From NCBI RefSeq assembly GCF_012273895.1, contig NC_052130.1, positions 3,472,001-3,536,000 on the forward strand: a stretch of 64,000 bases of DNA. Reading direction: 5' to 3'. The notes beneath the pieces were generated by a model. That model saw only the letters and a program-made list of their open reading frames with translations, had not been told where the DNA came from and did not search any database. This document shows positions 11,387-24,095 of this stretch, piece by piece. How positions within the stretch are numbered: the first letter of the stretch is position 1; the number at the start of each line of letters is the position of its first letter. A program made the position numbers and the translations under genes. The DNA comes from Zerene cesonia (taxonomy: Eukaryota; Arthropoda; Insecta; Lepidoptera; Pieridae).

Positions 11387-11525
11387 CGATTCCGGCTTGG
11401 CCCATGGTACATATATTACCTATAGCTCTCAAAATTACGAACGTTTCCAACGGTGAGAGAATTTATAAATCGATCCAGTTCCTGAGATAAGTGCGCTCAA
11501 ACTAACAAACTCTATAGCTTATTGG
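11387..11525 (+). repeat. Family D element
   Basis: Directly abuts the SINE: 'ttccggcttggcccatggta' to 'gttcctgagataagtgcgct' to 'aactaacaaactctatagct'. Same block order as 18750-18912. Confidence 0.6.
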
Positions 11526-11787
11526 ATATATATTTGAGGTGTATCAATGGTTGGAAACATGACACTAACATGCCACGGGGTTAATTGTGGTTTGCTCTTT
11601 CACACGCGGTCCAGTCATGACAACCGCAGCTGACATGACACTAGCTTGCGACCTGGTTTCGCATACCCGTTTCATCTAACCGAGGTACTCAAAACTACGG
11701 AATAGCACGTTTGTACAGCACGTACAGTACGTAGCGTAAATTTTTACTACTTATCCAATAATAGTTACACGAATTGTATTGATAACT

Positions 11788-11958
11788 AGCTGTGCCCCGC
11801 GGTTTTACCCACATAGTACCTGATGTTATATAGCCTAAATCTTTCCTCAATAAATGGACTTTCTAACACTGAAAGAATTTTTCAAATCGGACCAGTAGTT
11901 TCTGAGATTAACGCGTTCAAAACAAACAAACTCTTGAACTAAAGTTCAATAATATTGG
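11788..11958 (+). repeat. Family D element
   Basis: 'ctagctgtgccccgcggttt' start, 'ctgaaagaatttttcaaatc', 'ggaccagtagtttctgagat', 'acaaacaaactcttga', end near 'caataatattggtacagatt'. A second copy lies 400 bases upstream. Confidence 0.65.
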
Positions 11959-12489
11959 TACAGATTTTTTGGAGTTGTCCACGCTTGCTTCCGCTTGGAT
12001 TACAACTTTGAATACTTTCAAAATGTACTAAAAAATAAGCATCTTTATATTTTAGACAGATATTTCCGAATAAATCGACGTTTGAAATTTGGACTAAAAT
12101 AGTCAGTTTAATTTTAAATTTAGCGAGCTTTCCTACAATCCTTTATGAATGTGCAGTTTCCTTATAATAATAATATGGCGTTTCAAAGATTATGCATTAC
12201 TGGCTTATATCGAGAGATATTAAACATTCAAGAGCCCTTGAAACTGAAAGCGTGTTTAAAAGCATTGATGAAAGAATAGGAAGTGAAGGAATATGAAAGG
12301 ATCGGAGTAAATGGATATCCGTGAACAGCGTACCAACGGGAGACGGAATTGTGTATCTTAAAGTTAAACAGAGTAGGTTTAATTTACTGTATAATAAATA
12401 ACATTAATTTCATTAAGCTTTTGTGAAGTGATTGTGTTATACATATTTATAATGGATACGTTCGTTTTTATTTCCCGCACACGCATAAT
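11959..12489. other. No recognisable feature
   Basis: AT-rich spacer immediately before the start of the duplicated segment. I see no match between this interval and 27300-27543, the sequence left of the second gap. Confidence 0.4.
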
Positions 12490-13445
12490 ATTGTAAACAT
12501 AAGTACATTTTTCAAACAAATACGCTTTAGTTTTAATTGTTTGTGTGTTTATAAGAATAAATAAAAATTATAAACAGTCATAGGAACAGTCGATTAAAGG
12601 TGAAAACTTACAATTATATTAATTATTGAAGTTTGAAAATTGATAACAATATTTTTAGATTAAACAGACCGGGAAAACCCTTGGTTTAAGAACTATAGGC
12701 ATAAAAAGAACATTTTTGACCTTCCATCATCTAAATAATCAAAATAACTAGAAAAAAAGAAGGGAATAAGTTCCCTAAGAGCTTGAACTGACGTTTTTAT
12801 AATTCTAACATTTGGCACATAAATAATTCACATGAAGTGGCAATTTTACGACTTCATAAAACACCCGTAAAATACATGAATTCTAATATGAATTGTAAAA
12901 AGATATTATAAATCTGGATCATCTTATGATTAATCGAAAGTGTCTAATATTTCAATTTTTTATAGCATTCAAATATTTTATATAAAAAAGTGATACAGAT
13001 AGTACAATTGTATAATGCTAACAAATAGAGAAGTCGCCTGTTTCTCTGTATTCTTATTCCTTAGTCTAGTCTGTCAATCAGTCAAGGTCAACTTTGTTCT
13101 ATTTCAAGTGTACGATAGTCCATATGCATGTATGTACGTCGTGGATGTCCAATCGATCGTGCTATAATTACGATTCAGAAATAGGCTGAGGTGAGTTTTC
13201 ATTATTTTTGCATACAAAATGATAGGTGCATTTAGATGGACTTTTACCTAAGTTGTGATTTTAATTTATCTATTTGGTATACAGAGTGAAGTGAAACAAA
13301 AATATAATTGATTTTTTGTTATTGATGGCCTTATTTGCTATTTCCAGGCAACATAGTTACTACAGAACAAATATTTTTAATTTAGTAATAGTTAGTGATA
13401 CTAATGTTAAAATGCGAATGTTTATAATTATGGATGTATGCAGTA

Positions 13446-13490
13446 AATGGATGCCAACAGATATAAGTTTTATATGTGTTGGCATCCATT
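13446..13490. other. Imperfect hairpin, copy 1
   Basis: 'aatggatgccaaca' and 'tgttggcatccatt' face each other across a short AT-rich centre. The paralogous site at 29698-29740 forms a perfect 18-bp stem. Here two extra bases ('cagatata' for 'cacata') break the top of the stem. Confidence 0.7.
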
Positions 13491-14989
13491 TTCAATAGTA
13501 AATATGCCATAAAAGGTTGTCAAAGAAAGTCAACTGTAAAATAGCGACTCTAAAATCAACATAACAATATGTAACATGAATTATATCAGCCATAGCCAAT
13601 ACAAGTTGAATGAGGTAATATTGAACTACAACTGACTTGATTATTGAATTCATAAAATTTTACTTCCACTTCTAAAATTTATATAATAATTATAAAGTTT
13701 CCTAATGTAATATACTACGTAATGTACCAGCTATATTTTATACATAGCTATCAGATCTTAGCGGATAACATTTCTATTTATCTATAGAGATAACAAAACA
13801 AATAGAGAAATCTTATTTACAGTCTGCACTGCTATTGAAACAAGATTAATGCAACTGTGGAAAACTTGAATCCTCTTAATTAAATATACTTTAAAACTCA
13901 CACAAAGCACTTCCTCAAATACGCCAATAAGGATTTATTTACAGATCTAATAATTGAAAGAAAAGAAGTTTTTTATGAAGTGGAAAATTGGTTTTAAATG
14001 TTTTATGAAGAACTATAAGGACGAGTTTGAATTTAGTATCAATTCAAGACTGATGATGGGTTTGACCTTTGATCTTATAATTTTTTGAAATATTTAAATG
14101 ATATAAATATAATAAATATATAAATTACTGTAAATAGAAAGTTAAAAGTTTAGTATAATTAATACTAAACGTATCGTATTTTAGATTTGTTTGTACAAAA
14201 TTGAACGCACAATTCAGTCATTAATGAATCCGAATATATTGTGGCTAGTTCCGAAATGTCGATGCACTTTACTGAAACAATTGGAAATTTTTCCAAAATG
14301 AAATACTAAGAAATGTTTCATTTGGAAAATTTTTGGGTCAATTGTAAAAAATGTTAAGTGTTAATTGATTGTCAAATTAGGCCTTTAGCGTTACTTACAT
14401 TGTTTTAAAATATAATACCCATTAAATGTTCCAAAAATTAGGAAAACATTCGTCATGAAGCAACGGCTTCTATTTCAAATTATAGTCTTTTAATGTGGTC
14501 ACGGGGAGACTTATTAGATTTTTTTATAGACAATTATCATACCAAACAGGTCTGACTCCTCGTTCGCACGCTCGCTGTAAAGTGTTCGTAACGTATTAAA
14601 TAATATTATGAATAAATCGCGTTTAAAATCCATTTAATTTCTTTATATTATAATATATTCACAAAACACAATACTGCTTTTCATCCCCCGACTAGTAATG
14701 AAATGAGTTACACAAATTCCCTCATTATGAATCAATTACTCCTTCAACGCAAAGCAGATTAACTCAAACAGTACAATATCAAATGTTCTCAAGTAGATAA
14801 CATAACACATACGAATATCTAAACAGCGGAGTTGGCAATAATAATTTAAACACACAATATAAATAAACCATTTGGTAACCTTCAGTTTGCGTTTCAATCA
14901 CCGGAATTACATTATTATAGTTTATTGTTTGAAACTAATGTTGGTTGATGATATACATCTCACAATCTCGTAATAATTTATACTATCTA

Positions 14990-15180
14990 TAATTTCTTAT
15001 ACATAAAAATCAATTGCTGTTCGTTGGTCTCGCTAAAACTCGAGAACGGCTGAACGGATTTATCTTATTTTGGTCTCGATATGTCCGTCGAGGTCTAGAG
15101 AAGGTTTAAAAGATGAGAACGATAAGGAAAATATGTCGAAACACTATGGCGTTGCGAAGTTCGCGGGGATAGCTAGTATC
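14990..15180 (-). repeat. Family F element (copy-1 side)
   Basis: 'aactcgagaacggctgaacg' and 'gatttatcttattttggtct' lead to 'gcgaagttcgcggggatagc' and 'tagtatctatatat'. The same element is at 31243-31435, so it was in place before the two copies diverged. Confidence 0.6.
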
Positions 15181-15256
15181 TATATATATCAATTATAAAA
15201 TTATTTAAAATTAATATCTTTTTCGTTGTTCTTTGCAAAAATTCTAATAATAAAAT

Positions 15257-15599
15257 GGCTGCCTGTAAAGTCGGTTTTACGGGCGAAGATTTTACGTGAC
15301 AACGTCTTTTTCTCGTTAGAATATTTATTGATATGAATATTATTAAATTGCACAATAGGAACAAGGAATTGAATGAAAATATGAATTGCACAAATTTTAA
15401 CTATAGAAAATATATTTTGTTTACTAAAAAGACAGAGACAGAGACACAAGCACGCGCCGATTCAATGCGCCAAATTCTCTAGTGCTGCGCGCGCGGCGGA
15501 CCGATCATAGTTCGGTGACTCATCGTAACGTTACCGGGCGTTACACTTTTTCATAAGTGCCTCCGAGCCGCAACCTAATTTAAGGCGTTGTCACGTCAA
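15257..15599 (-). mobile_element. Non-autonomous 'gacgtgacaacg' element, inserted in copy 1 only
   Basis: Homologous to 619-980 in inverted orientation. The paralogous place in copy 2 (around 31500) reads straight through 'taataaaaatggtcaaag', so the ~343 bases are an insertion in copy 1 (or a precise loss in copy 2). A short 'aaatgg' stands on both sides (15252-15258 area and 15599-15604) and may be the target-site duplication. The frames at 15173-15449 are repeat translations. Confidence 0.75.
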
Positions 15600-16244
15600 A
15601 AATGGTCAAAGTTGCGAAACAAAGTAATATTTTCAAACCTCTCAAATAATACCCGCTTGCAACTTCAATTCAATTTTACCTAGAATGAAGTTTCGATTGA
15701 AATTCATAATTAAAATCATATGAATACTATTGTAAAACTCTAACTAAGTCTATCACTCCTAAATAGCACACAAACAAAATTTAAGCGCATAAATCACCAA
15801 TAAAAGCTGTTATTATTCAAATTGCAGAGTCTCGTTGTTACGAGAACACTCTATGTAAGAGGATTGAAATCGGAGCTACCAGATTATAACATTGTGTTTC
15901 TGTGCCAGGTAATTTCATCTATATTGAAATTTCCATACCATCAATGAGTATTAATTCATTCAATCGCCACTTACGAGTTTCGAAATTGCGCTCTAGTAAA
16001 ATTGAAGCGTTAACGTATTAAGTTGGTAGTAGAATTAAGAGATTCGTATATAAAATGTTATATAAGATGTTATGTAATGACATAACATCTTCATTTTATA
16101 GACCACTGAATAGTTTTCGGATTCACTATGCTATCAACAAACTGTATGTAGCTGCCGTGAACTCGAATGAACTCGCATGCATAAGCTTTAAAATCTTAGA
16201 TTAATTGAATTCTCACTAAAAACTGTTAATTAAAGGGGCCATCA

Positions 16245-16520
16245 TATATGGCTGAAGGAAAGGATATTTAGACTGAATCTTTCTTATGTGAGAGCGGGGC
16301 ACGCGTTGGCCCCAAGGCTTCGCACTGGGGAAGATACCACACACCCATAAAAGATCGTCGATGAAATGTAGCATGTGAATGCTGTGTTTCTTGCGATAAA
16401 TAGTGGTGTCGGGGGCCCATACGCTACTGCAGTCCTTTTTTAAACTTTCTTTAATAATAGCAGGTCATTTTCAGAAGCATTACCTTTATAAATGTTCGTG
16501 GGCAGTGCTCGATTACTAAC
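16245..16520 (+). mobile_element. Family B retroposon, diverged (copy-1 side)
   Basis: 'cttcgcactggggaagatac' 'cacacaccc' corresponds to 'gctcgcaccggggaagtacc' of better copies, followed by 'tgtgtttcttgcgataaata', a 'gtcgggggcccata' block and, at the end, 'ttcgtgggcagtgctcg'. The paralogous copy is at 32135-32410. Confidence 0.5.
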
Positions 16521-18194
16521 GCCCAACCCGTGTTGTCGTATCAAATATAAGACAATAATAATAATGGTTATGATAACGCTGAACTAATTGAAATGGTTCA
16601 GGGGTACAGATTTAATAAGCTGGTGCTTCTTATTAAAATTTCCTATATAATACAAGCATCAGGAATCGAATCTACCGCATCTTAAGATCCATAGTCATTA
16701 CAAACATAGTATTATATCACATTCTATCACAATGTCCTTAGATCTAGTGTATATTGCAATATTAATTCTGTTTAAATTTAAAAAAATGTTTGAAGTTAGT
16801 TTTAGTTTCGTATTAACAAAATGATTTATACAATCGAATTGATAACCTTTTTTTGAATTCGGTTGAAAATGCGTAAATTTTTGTAACAATCGTCAACGAA
16901 AACTTGGATTTCCAATTGTCAAATATTGACAAGTTTCATTAACAAATACAAAGGAAATTTTTCTATTATTTGTTCATTTTATATTCCCGTACATTAGATA
17001 TTGTCACTTTAAAAAATAATACAAAGTCTCTCGAATTATGTATTGAAAAGAAATCCGATAAAAGAATTTTCATGGAACAATACTCAGATTTTTAGGGATC
17101 TACCGTCTTAAATCCTTTTTTTACAAAAATGAAGTTGTAATAATAAATAGCGATTGTTTGGGACGATGTATTTTTCAAGAACATTGCAACTATAACGAAA
17201 ATAAAATTTCGAACTATATTTGTTAGATTTTAGCTTGTGAATAGCTTGTGATTTCTTATAACAATCACAACTGTAATAGATATAGCGTTAGCAGTAAATT
17301 ATCACATAAAAGCTGTCACTCATTTAAACTCAACAAAATTATAATTTAAAATGTAGTGTCTGACCCGTGCCCACTTTGCTGAGCGTTTATTTTTATTCCA
17401 AAGAAGATCATATTAATAAAAAAGTCATTTTATATTTTTATCCACTTCATTTAAAATATTAATTCTTTCGTTAAACAAAAGTATAAAGTATTGATTCAAA
17501 CATAAAGGCTAGGCTATACAGTGCCCTGGACGTTTTATATAAATAATAAATTTAATGAAATATCTGTCTTTGATATAGATTCGTTTGGTCAGCGCACACA
17601 CGAGCAAAATAATAGAGATTGCACGAATATCTCTTACATCATATCACAATTTTTTTCCGATTTAATTTACATGTACAATGATTCACTGAATTTTTCATTC
17701 ATTCATAATAAAATATAGTCTATGTCACTTCTATGCAGCTGTCCATAAATTAATTTTTTTGTCAGATCCGTACTTCCGAAGACAACTACAAACAAATTTA
17801 AAAACTCTTTATAACATGAGTATTGAAATGTATTTTCGAATGTGTATATATTGTCAGGCATATACGGTACTTAATCTTTTGCAAGCCGACACGCCCTTGT
17901 CCCATTTATTACAATTGTATTTCGTGAACAGAAAACCCCAGACATCATTTCATTACGACAACAAAAGCCCGTGATCAAAATTCGTATTTTTTAATTTATA
18001 TAGAGAGTATTAATAAAATGTCCATGCTGCATAAAATTTCAATTTAACACTTCAATACATCCGATATTTGTTTGAAAATTTTAAATTAAATGGATCTAAA
18101 TGCTAACGCCCGAAATCACTTTTTGCTTTGAATAAATAATTCAATACATGTTTATTTATGTGCATTATTTATTTTAAATATATGTATATTTTGT

Positions 18195-18405
18195 TCGTAT
18201 TAGAGAAGAAAACCGAGGAAAAAAGGACCGATACAGTAATAAAGGATTGGAAGGGCGAGGAATGGGATACGAGTCTCCGGCTCCCACTCTCACCATACGA
18301 ACACAGTAATAGTAGCAGTCGCATGTATTTGACGCCATTATGCTGTGGGGGTAAAGAGGTGTGAGCTGGCAAAATTAGAGTCCCACTTAAAAGATTTTCC
18401 CAAAA
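18195..18405 (-). mobile_element. Family B retroposon fragment (copy-1 side)
   Basis: 'ggatacgagtctccggctcc' 'cactctcaccatacgaac', then 'gctgtgggggtaaagaggtg' and 'gagctggcaaaattagagtc' follow the minus-sense order of this family. Same at 34090-34265. The 87-codon frame at 18169-18432 is a repeat translation. Confidence 0.55.
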
Positions 18406-18749
18406 ATTTTCGCTCATACTTAGTATAACCATAGTATTATTTTATCTGTAGTATAACATGTAAAAGTAAATTAAATGATGCGCCTGAAAACCAGTTGTGT
18501 TCGTACTCTAACTCTCAAATATGCCGTAGTTGTAGCAGGCATAATAATGCTTGGAGAACATCAGGTTTCCCTATACCAATCCTTGTACATATAGAACAGG
18601 GAAACCTAACATTTCGAGTTATAACAGAAAGCGCATATAAATTAAATGCTCTGTAATCATGGCGTGAGCCCCCTGCATCTGGTGATAGTTGCAAACGTGA
18701 TAATTATCTTAACTTGCATACTTGTCTTGTCACTTGCGGTTTGTCACCG

Positions 18750-18912
18750 CCCCGGCTTCGCTTGTGGTACATTTATAGTCTTTAGCCTTCCTTAATAAAT
18801 GGGCTGTTTAACGCTGAAAGAATTTTTCAAATTGGACCAGTAGTTCCTGAGATTAGTGCGTTCAAACATTCAAACAAACAAACTCTTCAGCTTTATATCA
18901 GTTTAGATTTCA
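18750..18912 (+). repeat. Family D element (copy-1 side)
   Basis: 'gccccggcttcgcttgtggt', 'aataaatgggctgtttaacg', 'ctgaaagaatttttcaaatt', 'ggaccagtagttcctgagat', 'caaacaaacaaactcttcag'. One of the clearest copies; same position at 34650-34812. Confidence 0.7.
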
Positions 18913-19184
18913 AAACTGACTACATCGGTTTTACTGTGGTATGGATTTGCAATTGAGGCGAAATTAATTCAGTCGTTTTTGCGTAAAAGAGACAAATAAC
19001 AATTCCTACCGAGATTCTGAGTATGTCTGAATCTAATAATGATTCTATTTTAGAATCTATCATGATTAAAGGTGACGATGCTTCTGATTCTGATTAAAAC
19101 GATGACCCTGATTGAGTTATGAAACTGTAATGTTTAATACATCTACCTATTTTTGCACCTGGTTTTCACAACCCTTCTCCTATA

Positions 19185-19402
19185 AAATACCGCACCCACT
19201 ACAGGAAATCGGCGTGAAATATTCAATTGTTCCTACGTTTCATTTGGTGATTGGGGGATCCTGATGCCCGTATACTTTCCTCCTTTATTCTCGCTTCCAA
19301 TCCTTTACTATTAAAAGTGGGCATCACCTTGCAGCGTCTCTACCTCTGCAAATGGTCATGGGCGTTAGTGATGAGTGATCATTGTCAGGAAAACCACCAG
19401 AG
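19185..19402 (+). mobile_element. Family B retroposon (copy-1 side)
   Basis: 'ctacaggaaatcggcgtgaa', 'gtttcatttggtgattgggg', 'tccaatcctttactattaaa', 'gtgggcatcaccttgcagcg', then 'aaaaccaccagagcag' and an A-rich end. Copy 2 (35090-35290) lacks part of the 'ctacctctgcaaatggtcat' block. Confidence 0.6.
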
Positions 19403-20192
19403 CAGTAGAACGCTATGACTTAAAAACATTACAAACATGTTTGTATTAATGTTTGGATGCATGGTGTTCACACATTAGACATTCGAAAATTTTCTTTTGC
19501 CGTGAATGAAACCGCAAATATAGCAATATAATATTTCCACAACCAGAAATAAATTGCCCTTCGTAACGCTAAAAATAAATCGTTGGTAAAAATAAACGAC
19601 TGTCAAAATATAGCGGAACCGCCGTTTGTCAAAATGTTGTGCATTAGCGCGGCAAACAAAATTGTAAAACAAATATTTTACAGACGACCGCACATTTATA
19701 TCTAAATATATAGATGTTTTTGTTTGATAGGAGAACGTGGAAACAGTTTTGGATTTACATTTTTCATTTCTATAACGTTACGGTGATATAAATTTATCGA
19801 ATATATACGTAGCCTGTTATGAACTAGCCTGATACTCAAACAAAGTTAAGTTTTAGAAAAATCTATGATAGATGTCATTACCCGCCTAAATCCATATCAT
19901 TGTAAATTAGTATTGAAAATTTTTATTTCATATTGAAAATGTACCGAAATCACAAATCGATAGTCGAAATATAATTAATATTGCGCTACAGTTTTGATTA
20001 ATTCCATTGACTTCATGGATATATAAAAAAATCGGTTTATTTTAAAGACTACGTAGAAAAATGATGCGTTATCACAATCTTGCGACAGCTTGCAGCCTGG
20101 TAAGTAAAATTATGATCTTACATTTAATTTTTAGTTTTATAGCATTGAAATGCTTTATAAAAGCTAAATTTTAAAGTATATAAGAAATCGAT

Positions 20193-20272
20193 TACGAGGC
20201 GGGTTTCGAACCCGCGTCTTTTTGTCAAACCGTAGCAACGCTTAGCCCCTCAGCGTTGCTACGGTTTATGAT
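20193..20272 (-). mobile_element. tRNA-like SINE head with 16-bp hairpin (copy-1 side)
   Basis: On the minus strand: 'ggctaagcgttgctacgg' (box-A-like) and 'gggttcgaaaccc' (box B, plus-strand 20201-20213). A perfect inverted repeat, 'aaaccgtagcaacgct' at 20227-20242 with its complement at 20252-20267, straddles the box-A region with a 9-base loop. This hairpin is not part of a tRNA cloverleaf. No full cloverleaf can be drawn, so I call it a SINE head relic rather than a tRNA gene. Confidence 0.55.
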
Positions 20273-20636
20273 TTTACAGTTTTTTAAATTATGCGGTGAC
20301 ATATTGGATAAAAATAAAATAATTTTCTTATTATTTATTACTGACCATTTCTAAATCGATAAAAATACAATCAAATAAAGAGCATCGAGATGGATTGTGT
20401 GTGACAAAAGAAATGACAACAAATATAAATTAAGTAAAAGAATATAAATAACAATAGCGCTCTTACAAAAATTGAAGTGCTTAAATAACGTGCTTCACAT
20501 AACTAGACATTTTTATACCTTACCAGGGCTACAAATAATAAAATCAATCTTAGTACTAGTTCCTCTAATTGGTTCGCTGTAGTTATACCGATTAAAAACA
20601 TTTGTTATTTAATTTAACGTTCTGTGCAAATATGCG

Positions 20637-20671
20637 AAATAAAATAAAATAAAATAAAATAAAATAAAATT
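20637..20671 (+). repeat. AAAAT pentanucleotide array, copy 1 only
   Basis: About seven units of 'aaaat/aataa' stand between 'tatgcga' and 'tcgaaaatc'. Copy 2 has 'tattcgaaattcgaaaatc' at the same place with no array. Confidence 0.9.
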
Positions 20672-22700
20672 CGAAAATCAAAAAGAAAAATTGTGAATTA
20701 CAAATAACCTTTTTTTTTTTAATTTAGTCGTTTCAAACGACAAACAGTTATGTTAGTATAGATTAAAAAGTAAACATAAGCAACTATAATAAACATAGAT
20801 AAGCCAGGCTCTCCATAACACTCCAAACGAATGAGGATCATTTGACTTTTAAATTTTAGAAACATTACGATATGTTTATTTGCTTTCTTTCATTTATTTT
20901 TCTCTACGAATATAGTCATCAAATACATCAATTTCCTATCAAGCACAAAAAGAATCACATAAATCGGTTGAAAACTCACGGATTTATTTATTTATTGACT
21001 AAACAGAGCATTAAAAGAATCTATTAAATTGAGTCCTACTAATGAAACGCCGGTTGAAAACTCAAAAAGGTCTTTTAATTGTCTTATCGCTTGTGTTCTA
21101 AAATTCTTTCCCATAAGAGAAACCACATAACGCAGCCGTTTAACAATTTTAACTGCTGGTTTAACACCGGCTACAAAAGTGGTTACAATGCGTAAAGCGA
21201 TAAATTTTGCACATTTAAATGCTCCGACGAGACCCGAACAAATATACTAATGAACTGCTAACACTTGCCACTGTCTACGAATATTTATAAAGGCCTGTTT
21301 GTATGCTTTGATAATTATCATATTGATGTATTCTTTATCTGTGAAATGACAGGTTTTAAATTTCATATCAAGTGAGTCAGTTGCGTTTATTCTATAATAA
21401 AAGGGTGTTTTTTGTTAACTATGTCAACATATCTATTTATCATATGACTGGCGTGAATATATCACGATCATTTCTTTGAATCATAACTGCCTTCAACCAC
21501 TGAAACAATATTTATTAAATCTTATAAAACAAATGCGATATGTCAACCAAATGTCAACTTATCAAAGTAGATAAACTATTGAAAAATATGTTACAAGGAT
21601 TTTTAATTAACATACGTGGGTGGAAAGTTGAATTAGTGACTTATTCTAGTAAACTAATGCGATGTTTGCATAAATCACACGCTGGTGAAGACGTTTCGTT
21701 TCCCAGCATAACGCTATAAAATTAGAGAAATTTATGGCTATATGCCAATGACTTGGATCGTGGTAAACATTGATGATGAATTGAACGTCATTTGTATTTA
21801 ACAGTTAAAGTTGGCAGCCATTTTCTCGTTTGTGAATTTTATTTTTCATCGGTCTATATTAATTCTGGTGCATTAATTTTTAAGATCGTTTGAGTTATTC
21901 CTGTTGGAACGATTGTTTTGACAGTTTGCTGATGATGTAGCTTCGTAATATAACGGAGGTTTTGAGAACGGAAGAAGTAACCTACCATCTTTTATCTTTT
22001 GCCTTCACGAATAGAAAAAAAAATCTTTATATAAAAGAGTACAAAATTGTAGTTGTACATTACGTTAAAAAGGAAAATAATTAAGATAATTTAAGTAACA
22101 GTAAACGTATGGTAAAAATATAGTGGTAAAAGTATATGCAGTAAAAACCAAATTTCTTTGTACATATATGAGTGAATGGGCACGTCATGCCTTCATTTGT
22201 AAAAAGTGTCTCGTTACTGATTGAATCCGACGAATATAAAATAAAAGCACATCACAAACATTTTCCTTAAAGATTATATTCCAAAATGCATGAATGTCAT
22301 CATATTTTACATTTAACATCGAAATAAATAAGTAACATTATAGAGAATGAAAATAAACAATTTAGGGTTGGTTTTATAGGACGTAACTCAAAAACGGGCT
22401 GTGCCTTTTAAAATGATTTTTCCATTAAATAGCTGTTATTGCAAACATATTATGATATGTTTTATTTTTTTAAGAAGGTGGTAAAAGATAAATAGGTACT
22501 TAAATCACATAGTCATGGTAAGCATTTGCTTAGCAACGTTGAATCAATGTTTGAATCAATCAATGAAAAAAAGTCTTAGAGGACAATATTAAAAATTAAT
22601 TCCTAGCAACAGTGCGCGGTTTATATAAAGCCACAAGCACACTTTGTTAAATGTGCTACAATGAGGGTATTAATTCAAGGGTGAAAGAATGTTTGAAATC

Positions 22701-22920
22701 TGGTACAAAGTAAATGGCTTTGAGTGGTGATGGTCACTTTGTTAAGGCGCAGTCCGCATAAGGAACTAGACATATTTATTGTATTTGATTAAAATTTAAT
22801 TTACAGTATATGTTTTCTATAGTGTGTTTTTCGATTATTATTAAGTATCCTACTGGCTTTCCAGCAGCGGCTTTGCCCTTGTAGTTAAAGGAATTTTCCA
22901 GCAGAATGAAATAGTTTTAT
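22701..22920. other. Start of single-copy interval after copy 1, with a family F scrap
   Basis: Sequence diverges from copy 2 here. 'tttccagcagcggctttgcc' at about 22858-22877 followed by 'aaaggaatttt' resembles the 'cgcggctttgcccgcgtaat' fragment at 54645-54740. Confidence 0.35.
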
Positions 22921-23132
22921 ATCATAGCGGGCAAATGAGCTAGTGGTTCGACAGATCGTAAGCAATCATCACCACCCATGAATGCGCTGCCCGCTTTTAA
23001 GGCAAATGGATAAGGAAAGGATTGACGACTGGTATAAGGAATGGGCAGGATAGGGTGAGGATAAGGTAACAGGCCTCCGGCTCTCCCACTCACCGTACGA
23101 AGCACGCAGCGTGCTGGATTCCCACGTTAAAT
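22921..23132 (-). mobile_element. Family B retroposon
   Basis: 'agcgggcaaatgagctagtg', 'gttcgacagatcgtaagcaa', 'cgcccgcttttaagg'-type block, 'aggaaaggattgacgactgg', 'tctcccactcaccgtacgaa', 'ggattcccacgtt'. The GC-rich 5' block of the sense strand is missing. Frames of 62 and 73 codons on the minus strand are repeat translations. Confidence 0.7.
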
Positions 23133-23894
23133 ATATTATAAGTAAAAAACATATGTCACTTTCTAGCCTCTTACCTATCTTAAGACGCAATAATCATATG
23201 ATAATATCACAAAAATACCTACGAAATTAGTTATTTAAAAAAAATCGATAAGTACATTCTTATGGTAACTCCTAACCTATACCTAATATGTTCTTTGTTT
23301 AGTGGAATAACATAGTCATCGACAAAAAGTAATCAATTGAACAAGACATTTTTATCAAAGAAATAATCTTCATAGAATAATTGCGCTGTCACCAATTTTC
23401 CATTAGGATAAGCCGGAAAAAACAGGGCTCGCATGAACGCATTAAATCGTCTAGGTTTATCTGAAAATTCCTTCCATTCCCTTGAACTTGTTTTCGTTTC
23501 AACATCTTTATAAATGTCGCCAGTCATTAATCAGCCAAAATGCTTTTACATGTCACTGAAAAACGTTTCGCGTGTTGCCACGTATGTGGGAATATCGCTA
23601 TGTTTAATGCGATCAATTTTTATTCAATACGTATAGACTACATCGATTATTAAAATGTTACAAAAGTAAGAGAGGATATAAATACAATCGCGATGTTTCG
23701 TTACAAAATAAAGAAATTGTAATCAGTTTTTAATTTGATTATAGAGTTGATAATAATTAATCTTGGTCTTGAAAATTTTTCGAAAAAAGCTCATACATAG
23801 ATAAATAATTAAAAAATTTGGTAAACATTTATTTACAAACAAGAACATACACAACGACTACCAAATATATAATAAACACAGAAGAGAACAAAGA
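23133..23894. other. No recognisable feature
   Basis: AT-rich. A 64-codon minus-strand frame at 23333-23527 is unrecognised. Confidence 0.4.
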
Positions 23895-24095
23895 GAGACG
23901 TAGACCCGTATCCTATCCTTCAACCTTTCCAGTCCATGCCTTCAGTCCAGTCGTCAATCCTTTCAGCATCTCTTATCATCAGCGCATTGGCAGGGGCCAA
24001 ATCAAATCAAATCAAACGAATGTTCATGGGCGGTGGTAATCGCTTACCATCAGGCGAACCACAAGATCAGGCGCCCGCGTTTTTTATGGAACATA
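23895..24095 (+). mobile_element. Family B retroposon, 3' part
   Basis: 'cagtccagtcgtcaatcctt', 'ttcatgggcggtggtaatcg', 'cttaccatcaggcgaaccac', 'aggcgcccgcg' then a T run. An 'aaatc' pentamer is repeated three to four times at 23999-24016 inside it, a small local expansion. Confidence 0.65.

Larger units (their letters stand above)
12490..22700 (+). repeat. 10-kb duplicated segment, copy 1
   Basis: Aligns in direct orientation and order with 28544-38970 over its whole length, starting at 'attgt(a/g)aacataagtac' and ending at 'gtgaaagaatgtttgaaatc'. Differences are scattered substitutions, small indels and a few clean element insertions. Embedded features are listed separately. The remaining stretches (12490-13445, 13491-14990, 15600-16244, 16521-18194, 19403-20192 and 20672-22700) are AT-rich with no supported gene. 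The 65-codon frame at 17521-17718, the 71-codon frame at 17759-17974 and the 72-codon frame at 19475-19693 are not recognisable. Confidence 0.92.

Noticed and set aside
20193..20272. A functional tRNA gene on the minus strand
   Set aside because: The box B region is good, but the 5' half forms its own hairpin instead of a cloverleaf.
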